This document shows positions 5,764 through 13,289 of a stretch of DNA of 13,289 bases, piece by piece. Source of the DNA: Actinomycetota bacterium. GTDB taxonomy: Bacteria; Actinomycetota; Actinomycetes; Streptosporangiales; Streptosporangiaceae. The DNA is taken from positions 10,195-23,483 of the forward strand of contig PMST01000203.1 of assembly GCA_003168295.1 (NCBI GenBank), given 5' to 3'. The notes below the pieces were generated by a model. It saw only the letters and a program-made list of their open reading frames with translations. It had not been told where the DNA came from and did no database searches. Position 1 is the stretch's first letter, and the number at the start of each line of letters is the position of its first letter. The translations under genes were made by a program, and so were the position numbers.

Positions 5764-6762
5764 GTGATCACCGCCGAGCTGCGGCGGGCGCTCCTGGCCG
5801 CAGCCGGTCGCACCGACGGCGACCCGCAACTTCGCCCGGCCGCAGGCCCGGGACGTTACGCGTCCAGCCTGCCGTTCCGCCTGACCCCGCCCGGCCAGGA
5901 CCCGCGTGCCGTCGCGGCGCGGATGGCCGCCCGCCTTGAGACCGAGCCCTGGATCGCCACCGCGGAGGTCACCGGCGCCGGATACCTCACCGTCACCGTC
6001 ACCCCCGACGCCCTGGCCGCCCTGGCGGCGCGGATCCCCCGCGCAGGCCCGGCCTGCGCCGCGAGCGACACGCTGCGCGGCTGCATCGTCCCGGGCCCGC
6101 CGCCGGCCAACCCGCTCACCGAACTCACCTGGTCACGGGCCTGGGCGGTACTCGCCGCTCAGCTGACCGCCCGTCTCGCCACCACCGCAGGTGCAACCCT
6201 TTTTTCTCCCGAACGGGGCCTACTTCCTCCCCCCGCCCCCGAATCTCCCGCCCCTGGCGAGACCGGACCAGTGGTGGCGGCCGTCGCTTACGCGGGCCCG
6301 GACGCGGTGCGGTTCGCGCTGGCCCGGATGCCCCCCGGCGCGGCGGCTCCTGATCCGGCGCTTGTCGCGCGGCACGTGCTGGCCAATCCGGCTTATGCTG
6401 TTCGGTACGCGCATGCCGCCGCTGCCGCCGTGCTGCGCTGGGCCGCCGCGCTGGGGACCAGTCCAGCCGGATTCCGGCCGCGCTTGCTCGCCGAACCCCC
6501 GGGGTCGGACGAGCTGGCACTGCTCGACGTGCTGTCCTGGCTGCCCGAACGGGTGGCCGTGGCGGCGCGCCGTGGCCGGCCCGATGAGTTCGCCGGCTAC
6601 TTGGAGGAGCTGGCAACTCGGACGATTGACACCATGAACACCACCGGTTTTACCACGATATCGAGCATCAGCAGCGAGAGGCTATGGCTGGCGGACGCGG
6701 CGCGGACCGCTCTGGCCACCGGCCTCGGGCTGCTCGGGGTCGGCGCACCCGGCCGCCTGTAG
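5764..6762 (+). CDS. Arginyl-tRNA synthetase-like protein lacking the catalytic domain (Add-1 + DALR domains)
   Basis: A 332-residue protein built from the two ends of an ArgRS. Residues about 25-80 (YASSLPFRL...[17 protein letters not shown]) match the ArgRS N-terminal additional domain, whose family pattern is 'DYATN.A..LAK......A..I...L.....I...EVAGPGFIN..L'. Residues 175-332 match the region leading into and including the DALR anticodon-binding domain: [15 protein letters not shown], then [11 protein letters not shown] (208-218, family NP.yYVQYAHAR), [14 protein letters not shown], and the closing [12 protein letters not shown] (family LLGI.APERM). The roughly 300-residue Rossmann catalytic domain with HIGH and KMSK-type motifs is absent, replaced by a Pro/Ala-rich linker (about 145-170) whose DNA has T6 and C-rich runs. 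It cannot charge tRNA. It might still bind tRNA-Arg (inference). In Mycobacterium argS itself precedes lysA-thrA-thrC-thrB-rho, so this is the syntenic copy. GTG start follows the upstream stop without a gap. Confidence 0.85.
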   Translation: MITAELRRALLAAAGRTDGDPQLRPAAGPGRYASSLPFRLTPPGQDPRAVAARMAARLETEPWIATAEVTGAGYLTVTVTPDALAALAARIPRAGPACAASDTLRGCIVPGPPPANPLTELTWSRAWAVLAAQLTARLATTAGATLFSPERGLLPPPAPESPAPGETGPVVAAVAYAGPDAVRFALARMPPGAAAPDPALVARHVLANPAYAVRYAHAAAAAVLRWAAALGTSPAGFRPRLLAEPPGSDELALLDVLSWLPERVAVAARRGRPDEFAGYLEELATRTIDTMNTTGFTTISSISSERLWLADAARTALATGLGLLGVGAPGRL

Positions 6763-6790
6763 GCCGCTCGCCGCACATGAAGGGAACCGC

Positions 6791-8200
6791 ATGAGCCGTG
6801 TCGCGCACCCGGCCGGGCCACGCCACGGTGACGTGCTGCCCGCCGATCATCCACCCGCCCCGCCGCGGGACCTCAACGCGCTGCATCCTGGCATCTGGCC
6901 GCGGAACGCCCGGCGTTCCGATGGCGTGCTCACGCTCGGAGGGATGGACGTCCGGGACCTAGCTGAGCGGTTCGGTACCCCGCTCTACGTGTGTGACGAG
7001 GAAGATGTGCGGTCACGCTGCCGGGACTACCTGGAGGCGTTCGGGCCGGACGCGCGGGTGTTCTACGCGGCGAAGGCGTTCTGCTCCCGGGCGATGCTGC
7101 GCTGGGTGAGCTCGGAAGGCCTCGGCGTGGACGTCTGCACCGGCGGCGAGCTCGAGGTCGCGCTGTCGGCCGGGGTGCCGCCCGAGCAGATCGCGATGCA
7201 CGGCAACAACAAGTCGCTCGAGGAGCTATCCCGGGCGGTCGGCGCTGAGGTGGGCCATATAGTCGTGGACTCCTTCGAGGAGATCGCGCGGCTGGCCTAC
7301 CTCACCGGCTCGGGCCTCCCGCCCGCCGCTGAGCCCGTGTTCCGGCCGAACGTCCTGGTCCGGGTCACCACCGGGGTGGAAGCGCACACCCACGAGTTCA
7401 TGGCGACCGCCCACGACGACCAGAAGTTCGGTTTCTCGCTGGCCTCGGGGGCCGCCGACGAGGCGGTCCGGCGGGTCCTGGCCTGCCCCGGCCTGGCGTT
7501 CGCGGGGCTGCACTCCCATATCGGCTCGCAGATTTTCGACACGGCCGGCTTCGAGGTCGCGGCGCACCGCGTCGTCGAGCTCGCGGTCAGGATCCGCGAC
7601 GAGCACGGGGTCGAGATCGCCGAGCTCGACCTCGGCGGCGGGTTCGGCATCGCCTACACCGAAGAGGACGACGCCCCCGAGGCCAAGGAGGTCGCGCAGA
7701 GCCTGCGCGGCATCGTCGACGGCCAGTGCCGTGCCGCCGGGCTGCCCCGGCCGCGGCTGACCGTCGAGCCGGGCCGCGCGATCGTCGGGCCGTCCACGGT
7801 CTCGCTGTACTCGGTCGGCACCATCAAGGACGTGGACGGGCTGCGGACCTACGTCAGCGTGGACGGCGGGATGAGCGACAACATCCGGACCGCGCTGTAC
7901 GACGCCTCGTACGAGTGCGCCCTGGCCTCCCGCGGCTCGTCGGCCCCGCCGATGCTGTCCCGGGTGGTCGGCCGGCACTGCGAGAGCGGCGACATCGTGG
8001 TGCGGCACGCCTACCTGCCGTCCGACCTGGCCCCCGCCGACCTGCTGGCCGTCCCCGCCACCGGTGCCTACTGCCGCTCCCTGGCCAGCAACTACAACCA
8101 CGTCTCGCGCCCCGCGGTCGTAGCGGTCAACGCGGGCACCGCCCGGGTGATCGTCCGCCGCGAGACCCTAGACGACCTCCTCAGCCTGGACCTCGGATGA
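6791..8200 (+). CDS. lysA: Diaminopimelate decarboxylase
   Basis: Catalyses the last step of lysine synthesis, PLP-dependent decarboxylation of meso-diaminopimelate, in the cytoplasm. The 469-residue protein is a fold-type III (alanine racemase-like) enzyme with a roughly 50-residue N-terminal extension before [14 protein letters not shown], common in actinobacterial LysA. PLP-binding Lys95 sits in FYAAKAF. Also present are HGNNK (137-141), HSHIGSQ (241-247), the phosphate-binding GGGFG (282-286), EPGR (326-329), and in the C-terminal barrel C397 of GRHCESGD, the active-site cysteine donated across the dimer, and Y427 of [13 protein letters not shown] at 6781-6785 lies 5 nt before the ATG. 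The gene starts 28 bp after the ArgRS-like stop and precedes hom by 70 bp, so it is probably in one operon. The argS-lysA pairing is typical of actinobacteria. Confidence 0.97.
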   Translation: MSRVAHPAGPRHGDVLPADHPPAPPRDLNALHPGIWPRNARRSDGVLTLGGMDVRDLAERFGTPLYVCDEEDVRSRCRDYLEAFGPDARVFYAAKAFCSRAMLRWVSSEGLGVDVCTGGELEVALSAGVPPEQIAMHGNNKSLEELSRAVGAEVGHIVVDSFEEIARLAYLTGSGLPPAAEPVFRPNVLVRVTTGVEAHTHEFMATAHDDQKFGFSLASGAADEAVRRVLACPGLAFAGLHSHIGSQIFDTAGFEVAAHRVVELAVRIRDEHGVEIAELDLGGGFGIAYTEEDDAPEAKEVAQSLRGIVDGQCRAAGLPRPRLTVEPGRAIVGPSTVSLYSVGTIKDVDGLRTYVSVDGGMSDNIRTALYDASYECALASRGSSAPPMLSRVVGRHCESGDIVVRHAYLPSDLAPADLLAVPATGAYCRSLASNYNHVSRPAVVAVNAGTARVIVRRETLDDLLSLDLG

Positions 8201-8270
8201 CCCGCACCCCGCCCGCCCCCAGCCCGCCCGGGCGCCGCCTGCCCTCCAACCCGCCACGCCTGGATGCCAG

Positions 8271-9584
8271 ATGAGTGATTCGCCCGTGAAACCGACCGTG
8301 CCCACGCTGAAGATCGCGCTGCTCGGTTGCGGCTCGGTGGGCTCCCAGGTAGCCCGGCTGCTCACCGAGCAGGCCGATGACCTGGCCCTGCGGATCGGCG
8401 CGCGGCTGGAGCTGGCCGGGATCGCGGTCCGCCGGGTCGGCCACCCGCGGTCCCCGGGGATCGACCGGTCACTGCTCACCGCCGACGCGTACGCGCTGGC
8501 TACCCGGCCGGACGTCGACATCGTGGTGGAGGTGATCGGCGGCATCGAGCCGGCCAGGTCGCTGCTGCTGGCCGCGCTGAAGAGCGGCAAGCCGGTGGTC
8601 ACCGCGAACAAGGCGCTGCTGGCCGAGAACGGCGCGGAGATCTACGGCGCGGCCCGCGAGTACGGCGCCGACCTGTACTACGAGGCTTCGGTGGCCGGCG
8701 CCATCCCGCTGCTGCGGCCGCTGCGGGAGTCGCTGGCCGGCGACACCGTGCGCCGCGTGCTCGGCATCGTCAACGGGACCACCAACTTCATCCTGGACCG
8801 GATGGACTCCTCCGGCGCGGGCTTCGCCGAGTCGCTGGAAGAGGCGCAGGCCCTCGGCTACGCCGAGGCCGACCCGACCGCGGACGTGGAGGGTTTCGAC
8901 GCGGCCGCGAAGGCCGCGATCTTGGCCAGCCTGGCCTTCCACACGCCGGTAACGGCGGCGGACGTACACCGCGAGGGCATCACCGAGATCACCGCCGCGG
9001 ACATCGGCAGCGCGCGAACACTCGGCCGGGTGGTGAAGCTGCTCGCCATCTGCGAGCGCTGCGACGCGGGAGTGTCGGTCCGGGTTCACCCCGCGATGAT
9101 CCCGCGCTCGCATCCGCTCGCCTCGGTCAGCGAGGCGTACAACGCGGTCTTCGTCGAGGCGGAATCGGCGGGCCGCCTGATGTTTTACGGCGCGGGCGCC
9201 GGCGGCACCCCGACCGCGAGTGCCGTGCTCGGCGACATCGTCGCGGTGGCCAGGAACCGCCTGGCCGGCACCCGCGGCCCAGATGCGTCCACCTACGCCG
9301 GGCTGCGCGTCATGCCGATGGGCGAGACGCTCACCCGCTATCACGTCTCCCTCGATGTGGACGACAAGCCCGGCGTGCTGGCCCCGGTGGCCGAGGCTTT
9401 CGCCCGGCACGGCGTCTCCATCGAGACGGTCCGCCAGGCCAGCCGGGGCGAAGAGGCGCAGCTGGTGATCGTGACGCATACGGCCAGGGACGCGGCACTC
9501 GCCGCGACCATCCGTGAACTCGAGGCGCTGCCGGTCGTTCGCGCGGTGGTCAGCGTGATGCGGGTAGAAGGGGAGGAAGAGTGA
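8271..9584 (+). CDS. hom: Homoserine dehydrogenase
   Basis: Reduces aspartate semialdehyde to homoserine with NAD(P)H, the branch point to threonine and methionine. Of 437 residues, the N-terminal Rossmann domain has the nucleotide loop LLGCGSVG (18-24). The catalytic part has [14 protein letters not shown] (K114), NGTTNFIL (168-175) and the family signature [20 protein letters not shown] (196-215, with catalytic Lys214). The C-terminal ACT domain (about 357-430, [21 protein letters not shown]) is the usual site of threonine feedback control. The ATG at 8271 has no clear ribosome site; an in-frame GTG at 8286 is an alternative giving [14 protein letters not shown]. The 70-bp gap after lysA is C-rich with no visible promoter. 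The stop overlaps the thrC start by one base. In mycobacteria this gene is named thrA. Confidence 0.97.
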   Translation: MSDSPVKPTVPTLKIALLGCGSVGSQVARLLTEQADDLALRIGARLELAGIAVRRVGHPRSPGIDRSLLTADAYALATRPDVDIVVEVIGGIEPARSLLLAALKSGKPVVTANKALLAENGAEIYGAAREYGADLYYEASVAGAIPLLRPLRESLAGDTVRRVLGIVNGTTNFILDRMDSSGAGFAESLEEAQALGYAEADPTADVEGFDAAAKAAILASLAFHTPVTAADVHREGITEITAADIGSARTLGRVVKLLAICERCDAGVSVRVHPAMIPRSHPLASVSEAYNAVFVEAESAGRLMFYGAGAGGTPTASAVLGDIVAVARNRLAGTRGPDASTYAGLRVMPMGETLTRYHVSLDVDDKPGVLAPVAEAFARHGVSIETVRQASRGEEAQLVIVTHTARDAALAATIRELEALPVVRAVVSVMRVEGEEE

Positions 9585-10678
9585 TGCCGGTGACCGAACC
9601 CAAGCCGCTCGCGGCCCGGGCCAGACAGCAGTGGCGCGGCGTAATCGCCGAATACCGGAACTGGCTTCCGGTCACCGAGGCCACGCCGGTGGTCAGCCTG
9701 CGTGAGGGCGGCACTCCGCTGCTGCCCGCCCCGGTGCTGTCCGCCCGGACCGGCTGCGAGGTGTACCTCAAGGTCGAGGGGGCGAACCCGACCGGTTCGT
9801 TTAAGGACCGGGGGATGACGGTGGCGATCAGCATGGCGGCGGCGGCCGGCGCCAAGGCGGTGATCTGCGCCTCGACCGGTAACACCAGTGCGAGTGCGGC
9901 TGCCTACGCGGCCCGGGCCGGGCTCACCTGCGCGGTGCTGGTGCCGCGCGGCAAGATCGCCATCGGCAAGCTCGCCCAGGCGCTGGTGCACGGAGCCCGG
10001 CTGCTCCAGGTGGACGGCTCGTTCGACGATTGCCTGGAGCTGGCCAGGAAGCTGGCCGCCGAGTACCCGGTGGCACTGGTCAACTCGGTGAACCCGGACC
10101 GGATCCAGGGCCAGAAGACCGCCGCATTCGAGATCGTGGACGAGCTCGGCGACGCGCCCGAGGTGCACTGCCTTCCGGTCGGGAACGCGGGGAACATCAC
10201 GGCCTATTGGATGGGATACACCGAGTACCAGCGCGCAGGCTTGGCGACCCGCGCGCCGCGGATGTTCGGTTTCCAGGCCAGCGGAGCGGCGCCGATCGTG
10301 ATCGGCAAGCCCGTGCTGCAGCCGCAGACGATCGCGACCGCGATCAGGATCGGCAACCCGGCCTCCTGGCTGATGGCCGAGGCCGCCCGCGACGAGTCCG
10401 GCGGCCTGATCGATTCGGTGACCGACCGGGAGATCCTCTCCGCCTACCGGCTGCTCGCGACGCAGGAAGCTGTGTTCGGTGAGCTGGCCTCCTCGGCGAG
10501 CGTGGCCGGGCTGCTCCGGTCCCGCGCGAACGGCCAGATCGCCGCGGGTACCCGAGTGGTCTGTACCATTACCGGAAATGGCCTGAAGGACCCGGACTGG
10601 GCGCTGTCCGGCGCCCCGTCCCCGGCCACCATCCCCGCCGACGCCAACGCCGCCGCCACCGCTCTAGGCCTGGCCTAG
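9584..10678 (+). CDS. thrC: Threonine synthase
   Basis: Converts O-phosphohomoserine to threonine with PLP. The 364-residue protein is a fold-type II enzyme of the short class-II-like form. It shows EGGTPLLPA (41-49), [14 protein letters not shown] (65-78) with PLP-binding Lys74, the phosphate/PLP-contacting [14 protein letters not shown] (96-109), [13 protein letters not shown] (167-179), LPVGNAGN (197-204), and [12 protein letters not shown] near the C-terminus. The ATG at 9584 overlaps the last base of the hom stop (TGATG). It is preferred over a GTG three bases earlier because AGGGGAGGA (9568-9577) then lies at a better distance. It is translationally coupled to hom. A C-rich repeat region follows the stop. 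Confidence 0.97.
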   Translation: MPVTEPKPLAARARQQWRGVIAEYRNWLPVTEATPVVSLREGGTPLLPAPVLSARTGCEVYLKVEGANPTGSFKDRGMTVAISMAAAAGAKAVICASTGNTSASAAAYAARAGLTCAVLVPRGKIAIGKLAQALVHGARLLQVDGSFDDCLELARKLAAEYPVALVNSVNPDRIQGQKTAAFEIVDELGDAPEVHCLPVGNAGNITAYWMGYTEYQRAGLATRAPRMFGFQASGAAPIVIGKPVLQPQTIATAIRIGNPASWLMAEAARDESGGLIDSVTDREILSAYRLLATQEAVFGELASSASVAGLLRSRANGQIAAGTRVVCTITGNGLKDPDWALSGAPSPATIPADANAAATALGLA

Positions 10679-10923
10679 CCTCCCGTGCCCCCAAGCTCCG
10701 CCCGCCCCAGCACATGCCCCGGCATGGTGCCCCGCCCCAGCAGCATCCTCGCCCCAGCAGCATCCCCCGTCCCGGCACCATCCCCCGTCCCGGCATGGTG
10801 CTCTGCCCCGGCCTCTTAGCGCGCCACCCAGCCGGCACAACGGTCCATCGTGCCGGCCAAGGCCGGGGGCGTTCGGCTGTAAATGAGTTACTGGTGATAC
10901 GTGGATTGTGAATTGTGACCTAA
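10679..10923. repeat. thrC-thrB spacer: C-rich tandem repeats, then A/T-richer probable promoter region
   Basis: GCCCCAGCAGCATCC occurs at 10734-10748 and 10751-10765, with a degenerate third copy from 10704. CATCCCCCGTCCCGGCA occurs at 10761-10777 and 10779-10795. The coding-strand sequence is strongly C-rich and G-poor (36 C and 10 G in 10731-10790), as in Rho-utilisation sites. GCCGGCAC (10831-10838) pairs with GTGCCGGC (10850-10857), and the right arm could instead pair in CCGGC-CAAG-GCCGG (10853-10866). From about 10878 to 10922 the sequence turns A/T-richer, the likely thrB promoter, but no clear -35/-10 pair stands out. Roles are inferred. Confidence 0.5.
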
Positions 10924-10935
10924 GTGAGGAGCAGC

Positions 10936-11967
10936 ATGGCCTGGGCGCATGACGTGGTGCGGGTGCGGGTGCGGGTGCCCGCGACCACCGCCAACCTCGG
11001 TCCTGGCTTTGACGCGCTCGGGCTCGCGCTGACTTTGTACGACGAGGTGGACGCGTGTATTCGCCCGGCCGGGCTTTCCATTGAGATCTCCGGCGAAGGC
11101 GCGGACCTGGCGGTCGCGGGCGAGGATCACCTCGTGGTGCGGGCCATGCGAGCGGCGTTCGCCGTCACCGGGACTCAGCCGCCGGGAATCGGCCTTCGCT
11201 GCGTGAACCGGATCCCGCACGGCCGGGGCCTGGGCTCATCAGCCGCTGCGATCGTCGCCGGCATCTTGGCCGCGCGGGCCCTGGCCGGAGCGGACGGCCA
11301 GGCTGGGGATGAGGCTGAATCCGGTCCGGCCGCGGACGCGCTGCCGGACGATGCCGTGTTCAGGCTCGCCACCGACATCGAAGGCCACCCAGACAACGTG
11401 GCCGCCTGCCTGGGCGGCGGGCTGACGATCGCGTGGACGGTATTCGGCCGTCCGCACATGGCACGGCTCGAGCCGCTGCCCTTGATCAGTCCTGTCATCT
11501 GCATTGCGCCGGCTCCGGTGCGTACCGAGGTGGCCAGGCGCCTGCTGCCCGACCTGGTGCCGCATAAGGATGCGGCGGCCAACGCGGGACGCAGTGCCCT
11601 GCTGGTTGCCGCGCTGACGCAACTTCCCGCGGCCATGTCGCCGGGGGCGGGCTGGCCCGATGGGGCCGACGTCCTGTTTGACGCGACGCAGGACTGGCTG
11701 CACCAGGACTACCGGTCGGCGGCGATGCCGGAGACGGACGCGCTGGTCCGGAGGCTGCGAGGCGAGGGCATCCCCGCCGTGGTGTCCGGGGCAGGTCCCT
11801 CCGTGGTCGCGTTGCTCTTTGGTCGCGAAAGCCCTGATTATCGTCGTCACCTGGACATCTTGGGTTCAATCGTGAAAGAAACGGGTATTGCGTGGCACAT
11901 AAGCTCGCTAGACGTCGAGCGGCATGGTGCGCGTGTCCTGCCTCCTGAGCCTTCGTCAGGCTCCTGA
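10936..11967 (+). CDS. thrB: Homoserine kinase
   Basis: Phosphorylates homoserine with ATP to give the ThrC substrate. The 343-residue protein is a GHMP kinase: VPATTANLGPGFDALGLAL (14-32, motif 1), PHGRGLGSSAAA (94-105, ATP-binding motif 2), GHPDNVAA (150-157) and VSGAGPSVVAL near residue 287 (motif 3). A 19-residue acidic, Gly/Ala-rich insertion follows at about 121-139. The ATG at 10936 is chosen because GAGGAG (10926-10931) precedes it by 4 nt; an in-frame GTG at 10924 lies before that site. The first codons carry three tandem GTGCGG units (10957-10974), giving VRVRVR. Unlike the genes before it, thrB is separated from thrC by 257 bp and may have its own promoter. A small 5-bp stem (GAGCC 11947-11951 with GGCTC 11959-11963) lies at the gene's end. 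Confidence 0.97.
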   Translation: MAWAHDVVRVRVRVPATTANLGPGFDALGLALTLYDEVDACIRPAGLSIEISGEGADLAVAGEDHLVVRAMRAAFAVTGTQPPGIGLRCVNRIPHGRGLGSSAAAIVAGILAARALAGADGQAGDEAESGPAADALPDDAVFRLATDIEGHPDNVAACLGGGLTIAWTVFGRPHMARLEPLPLISPVICIAPAPVRTEVARRLLPDLVPHKDAAANAGRSALLVAALTQLPAAMSPGAGWPDGADVLFDATQDWLHQDYRSAAMPETDALVRRLRGEGIPAVVSGAGPSVVALLFGRESPDYRRHLDILGSIVKETGIAWHISSLDVERHGARVLPPEPSSGS

Positions 11968-12552
11968 TGCGGGAGACGAGCGGTCAGCCCGTCCGACGGG
12001 CAGATGGCGACAGCGCCAGGTCACGTCATCACTCCCTGGAACTGAGTACGTCGGATGTGTGATCCTGCTGGCGGACCTCATGGGACCGTTGCCTATTCTT
12101 CCGCGACACGGATGGCTGCGAAGGAATGCCTTGAGTCCTCATCGTGTTAGGCTTAGTGGCGCACCGGGTGCCCCCCTCTGGACTGGGTGCTCGTCGGCAA
12201 ACCGGGCGCTCGCCGGCAAACTCCTATGGGACGGTATTGTTGCCGTACCCCAGGTCTTTGACACAGGATGTTCCGCTCTCTTCCTAGATGGGGAGCGGGG
12301 TCAGCCTAGTGCGAGCGCGCGATCTGGGGACGCGGGCGAGCGGTACGGCCGCCCGGGTGCTCTCCGATTCATCTCCCAGACTTGCGGATACATAGCGACG
12401 CACGGAGGAACGCAAAGCGTTGCCGGGATTGTGGATATTCGGTGGCTGTCCGAGCAGCGCGAATCAACTCTGGCCCCGCGGGGGGCCGCTATACCGGGTC
12501 GACGGGCCTAGCGGGTTCACCCAGGCGGTCGAGAATCATGGAAGGACCATTA
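11968..12552 (+). promoter_or_regulatory. Long upstream/leader region of rho
   Basis: A 585-bp spacer with no convincing gene; the one long frame (11924-12511) overlaps thrB and lacks a ribosome site. It holds an imperfect 19-bp tandem repeat (12185-12202 and 12204-12221, both ending CGGCAAAC), a stem CCGCTC (12273-12278) with GAGCGG (12293-12298), and a 6-bp stem GGCCCC (12472-12477) with GGGGCC (12482-12487) about 65 bp before the rho start. TAGGCT at 12148-12153 fits a -10 box without a matching -35. rho genes in other bacteria are autoregulated through their leaders, so a structured leader is plausible. That it works so here is inference. Confidence 0.45.
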
Positions 12553-13289
12553 GTGAGCGACACATCCGAACTCCTCAACGGCGCGTCCACCGCGTCTGAG
12601 GACGCCCCCGTCGGTACCTCAGCGCCTTCGGTGGCCGCTGGCGGACCATCGGAGGGAGACTTGGGTTCACCAGTAGCGATGACACCGGCGTCCAAGTCGC
12701 GCAGTCGCAGTGGCACCGGTCTTTCCTCGCTGCTCATGCCCGAACTGCAGCGGATCGCGCAGACCATGGGCATACCGGGGTCAGGTCGGATGCGAAAGGG
12801 CCAGCTCGTCGAGGCGATCGAGGCGCGGCAGGGCGGAGGGCCGCGTCAGGAGGCGAGTACTGCCAAGCAGGGCTCAGACCAGCGTGTCGCGTCCGCGGGA
12901 GCTGGCTCGACTCGCCCGCGGAAGCAGGGCGCTATGGAACCAGACACAAATTCGCAATCAGGTATTGGAGCAGGTGCGACGTCCGGCCTCGGCGACTCCG
13001 TGCGTGGCGGTATCGGCACCGACGGAGCCGGGCAGCAGCTCAGCTTCGACCAGGAGACCGCGACCGACCGGCCAAACGGGCGGACCCGGCAGGCTTCGCC
13101 CCGGCACGCTTCGGTGCAGGAGGCATCGGCCGTGACGGAGGAGGCCGCGGCTCCGCAGGCCACGGTCGAGCCGCAGGGCGACTCGGCCCTGGGTGAGTCC
13201 GCGCCTAGTGAAACGCAGCGTGGTGACCGGCGCCGCCGGAATGGCCGCCGCGATGAGCCGTCCCGCAGCCGCGAGCAGTCCGGCCGCGA
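12553..13289 (+). CDS. rho: Transcription termination factor Rho, N-terminal part (cut by window end)
   Basis: The first 245 codons of rho. After a low-complexity Ser/Ala/Gly start, residues 57-91 form the Rho N-terminal domain (LSSLLMPELQRIAQTMGIPG, then GRMRKGQLVEAIEARQ). Next comes the long polar, Arg/Gly/Gln-rich insertion characteristic of actinobacterial Rho (RRRRNGRRDEPSRSREQ by the end of the window), which adds RNA-binding capacity. The RNA-binding cold-shock-like and ATPase domains lie beyond the window. The start GTG has GAAGGA (12541-12546) 6 nt upstream. An in-frame ATG at 12538 would add five residues but overlaps that site. The gene follows thrB as in Mycobacterium (thrB-rho), supporting the identification. 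Confidence 0.92.
   Translation, partial: MSDTSELLNGASTASEDAPVGTSAPSVAAGGPSEGDLGSPVAMTPASKSRSRSGTGLSSLLMPELQRIAQTMGIPGSGRMRKGQLVEAIEARQGGGPRQEASTAKQGSDQRVASAGAGSTRPRKQGAMEPDTNSQSGIGAGATSGLGDSVRGGIGTDGAGQQLSFDQETATDRPNGRTRQASPRHASVQEASAVTEEAAAPQATVEPQGDSALGESAPSETQRGDRRRRNGRRDEPSRSREQSGR

Noticed and set aside
6199..6245. T6 and C-rich runs in the ArgRS-like gene as a frameshift site
   Set aside because: The downstream DALR domain is in the same frame as the N-terminal domain, so no frameshift is needed; the runs only code for the variable linker.
7226..8101. 291-codon minus-strand frame inside lysA
   Set aside because: Antisense shadow of a clearly identified gene, of the kind expected from strong G/C in third positions.
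12258..12290. TTGACA at 12258-12263 as a rho promoter
   Set aside because: No TANNNT hexamer lies 16-19 bp downstream; the nearest candidates (TTCCTA, TAGATG) fit badly in sequence or spacing.
11924..12511. 195-codon open frame between thrB and rho
   Set aside because: It begins inside thrB in another frame, has no ribosome site, no recognisable motif, and covers the stems and repeats of the rho leader. Long frames arise easily in GC-rich DNA.
1..13289. CRISPR arrays, rRNA genes, riboswitches
   Set aside because: No regularly spaced repeats, rRNA signatures or known riboswitch cores were seen on either strand.

Overview
The window comes from a high-GC Gram-positive bacterium, almost certainly an actinomycete of the Streptomyces/Streptosporangium type. 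This rests on strong G/C in third codon positions, frequent GTG starts, a tRNA without an encoded CCA end, and the actinobacterial gene order argS(-like)-lysA-hom-thrC-thrB-rho. It splits into two unlike halves at a tRNA-Arg(CCG) gene at 5138-5209 on the minus strand.

Left half (1-5137) is accessory DNA that looks like the integrase-proximal part of an integrative element, such as an actinomycete integrative and conjugative element. A tyrosine integrase (3593-5008) and a small helix-turn-helix excisionase-type protein (3375-3596) overlap by 4 bp and sit against the 3' end of the tRNA gene, the usual attachment site. Further left are a probable decayed transposase fragment (2885-3240), long stretches with no convincing gene (724-1578 and 2452-2884), a TIR-domain gene (1579-2451), and a small SnoaL/NTF2-like gene on the minus strand (257-658). 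The most striking gene is the TIR protein. Its C-terminal half matches pterin-4a-carbinolamine dehydratase (PCD/DCoH), giving a TIR-PCD fusion. It also uses more A/T-rich codons than its neighbours. Two copies of an 18-bp motif flank it. No second copy of the tRNA 3' end was found, so the left end of the element is probably outside the window.

Right half (5210-13289) is core chromosome: a single-domain response regulator, an arginyl-tRNA synthetase-like protein that has lost its catalytic domain, then lysA, hom, thrC, thrB and the start of rho. LysA makes lysine from meso-diaminopimelate. Hom, ThrB and ThrC convert aspartate semialdehyde to threonine, through homoserine and phosphohomoserine. 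From the response regulator to thrC the genes abut, overlap or are separated by 70 bp or less, so they are probably cotranscribed. thrB follows a 257-bp gap with C-rich tandem repeats and an A/T-rich patch. rho follows a 585-bp structured leader region.

The main points of interest are the TIR-PCD fusion as a possible defence effector carried by the element, and the catalytic-core-less ArgRS-like protein sitting exactly where other actinobacteria have argS, directly beside a tRNA-Arg gene. Identifications come from reading motifs by eye; no database search was run.
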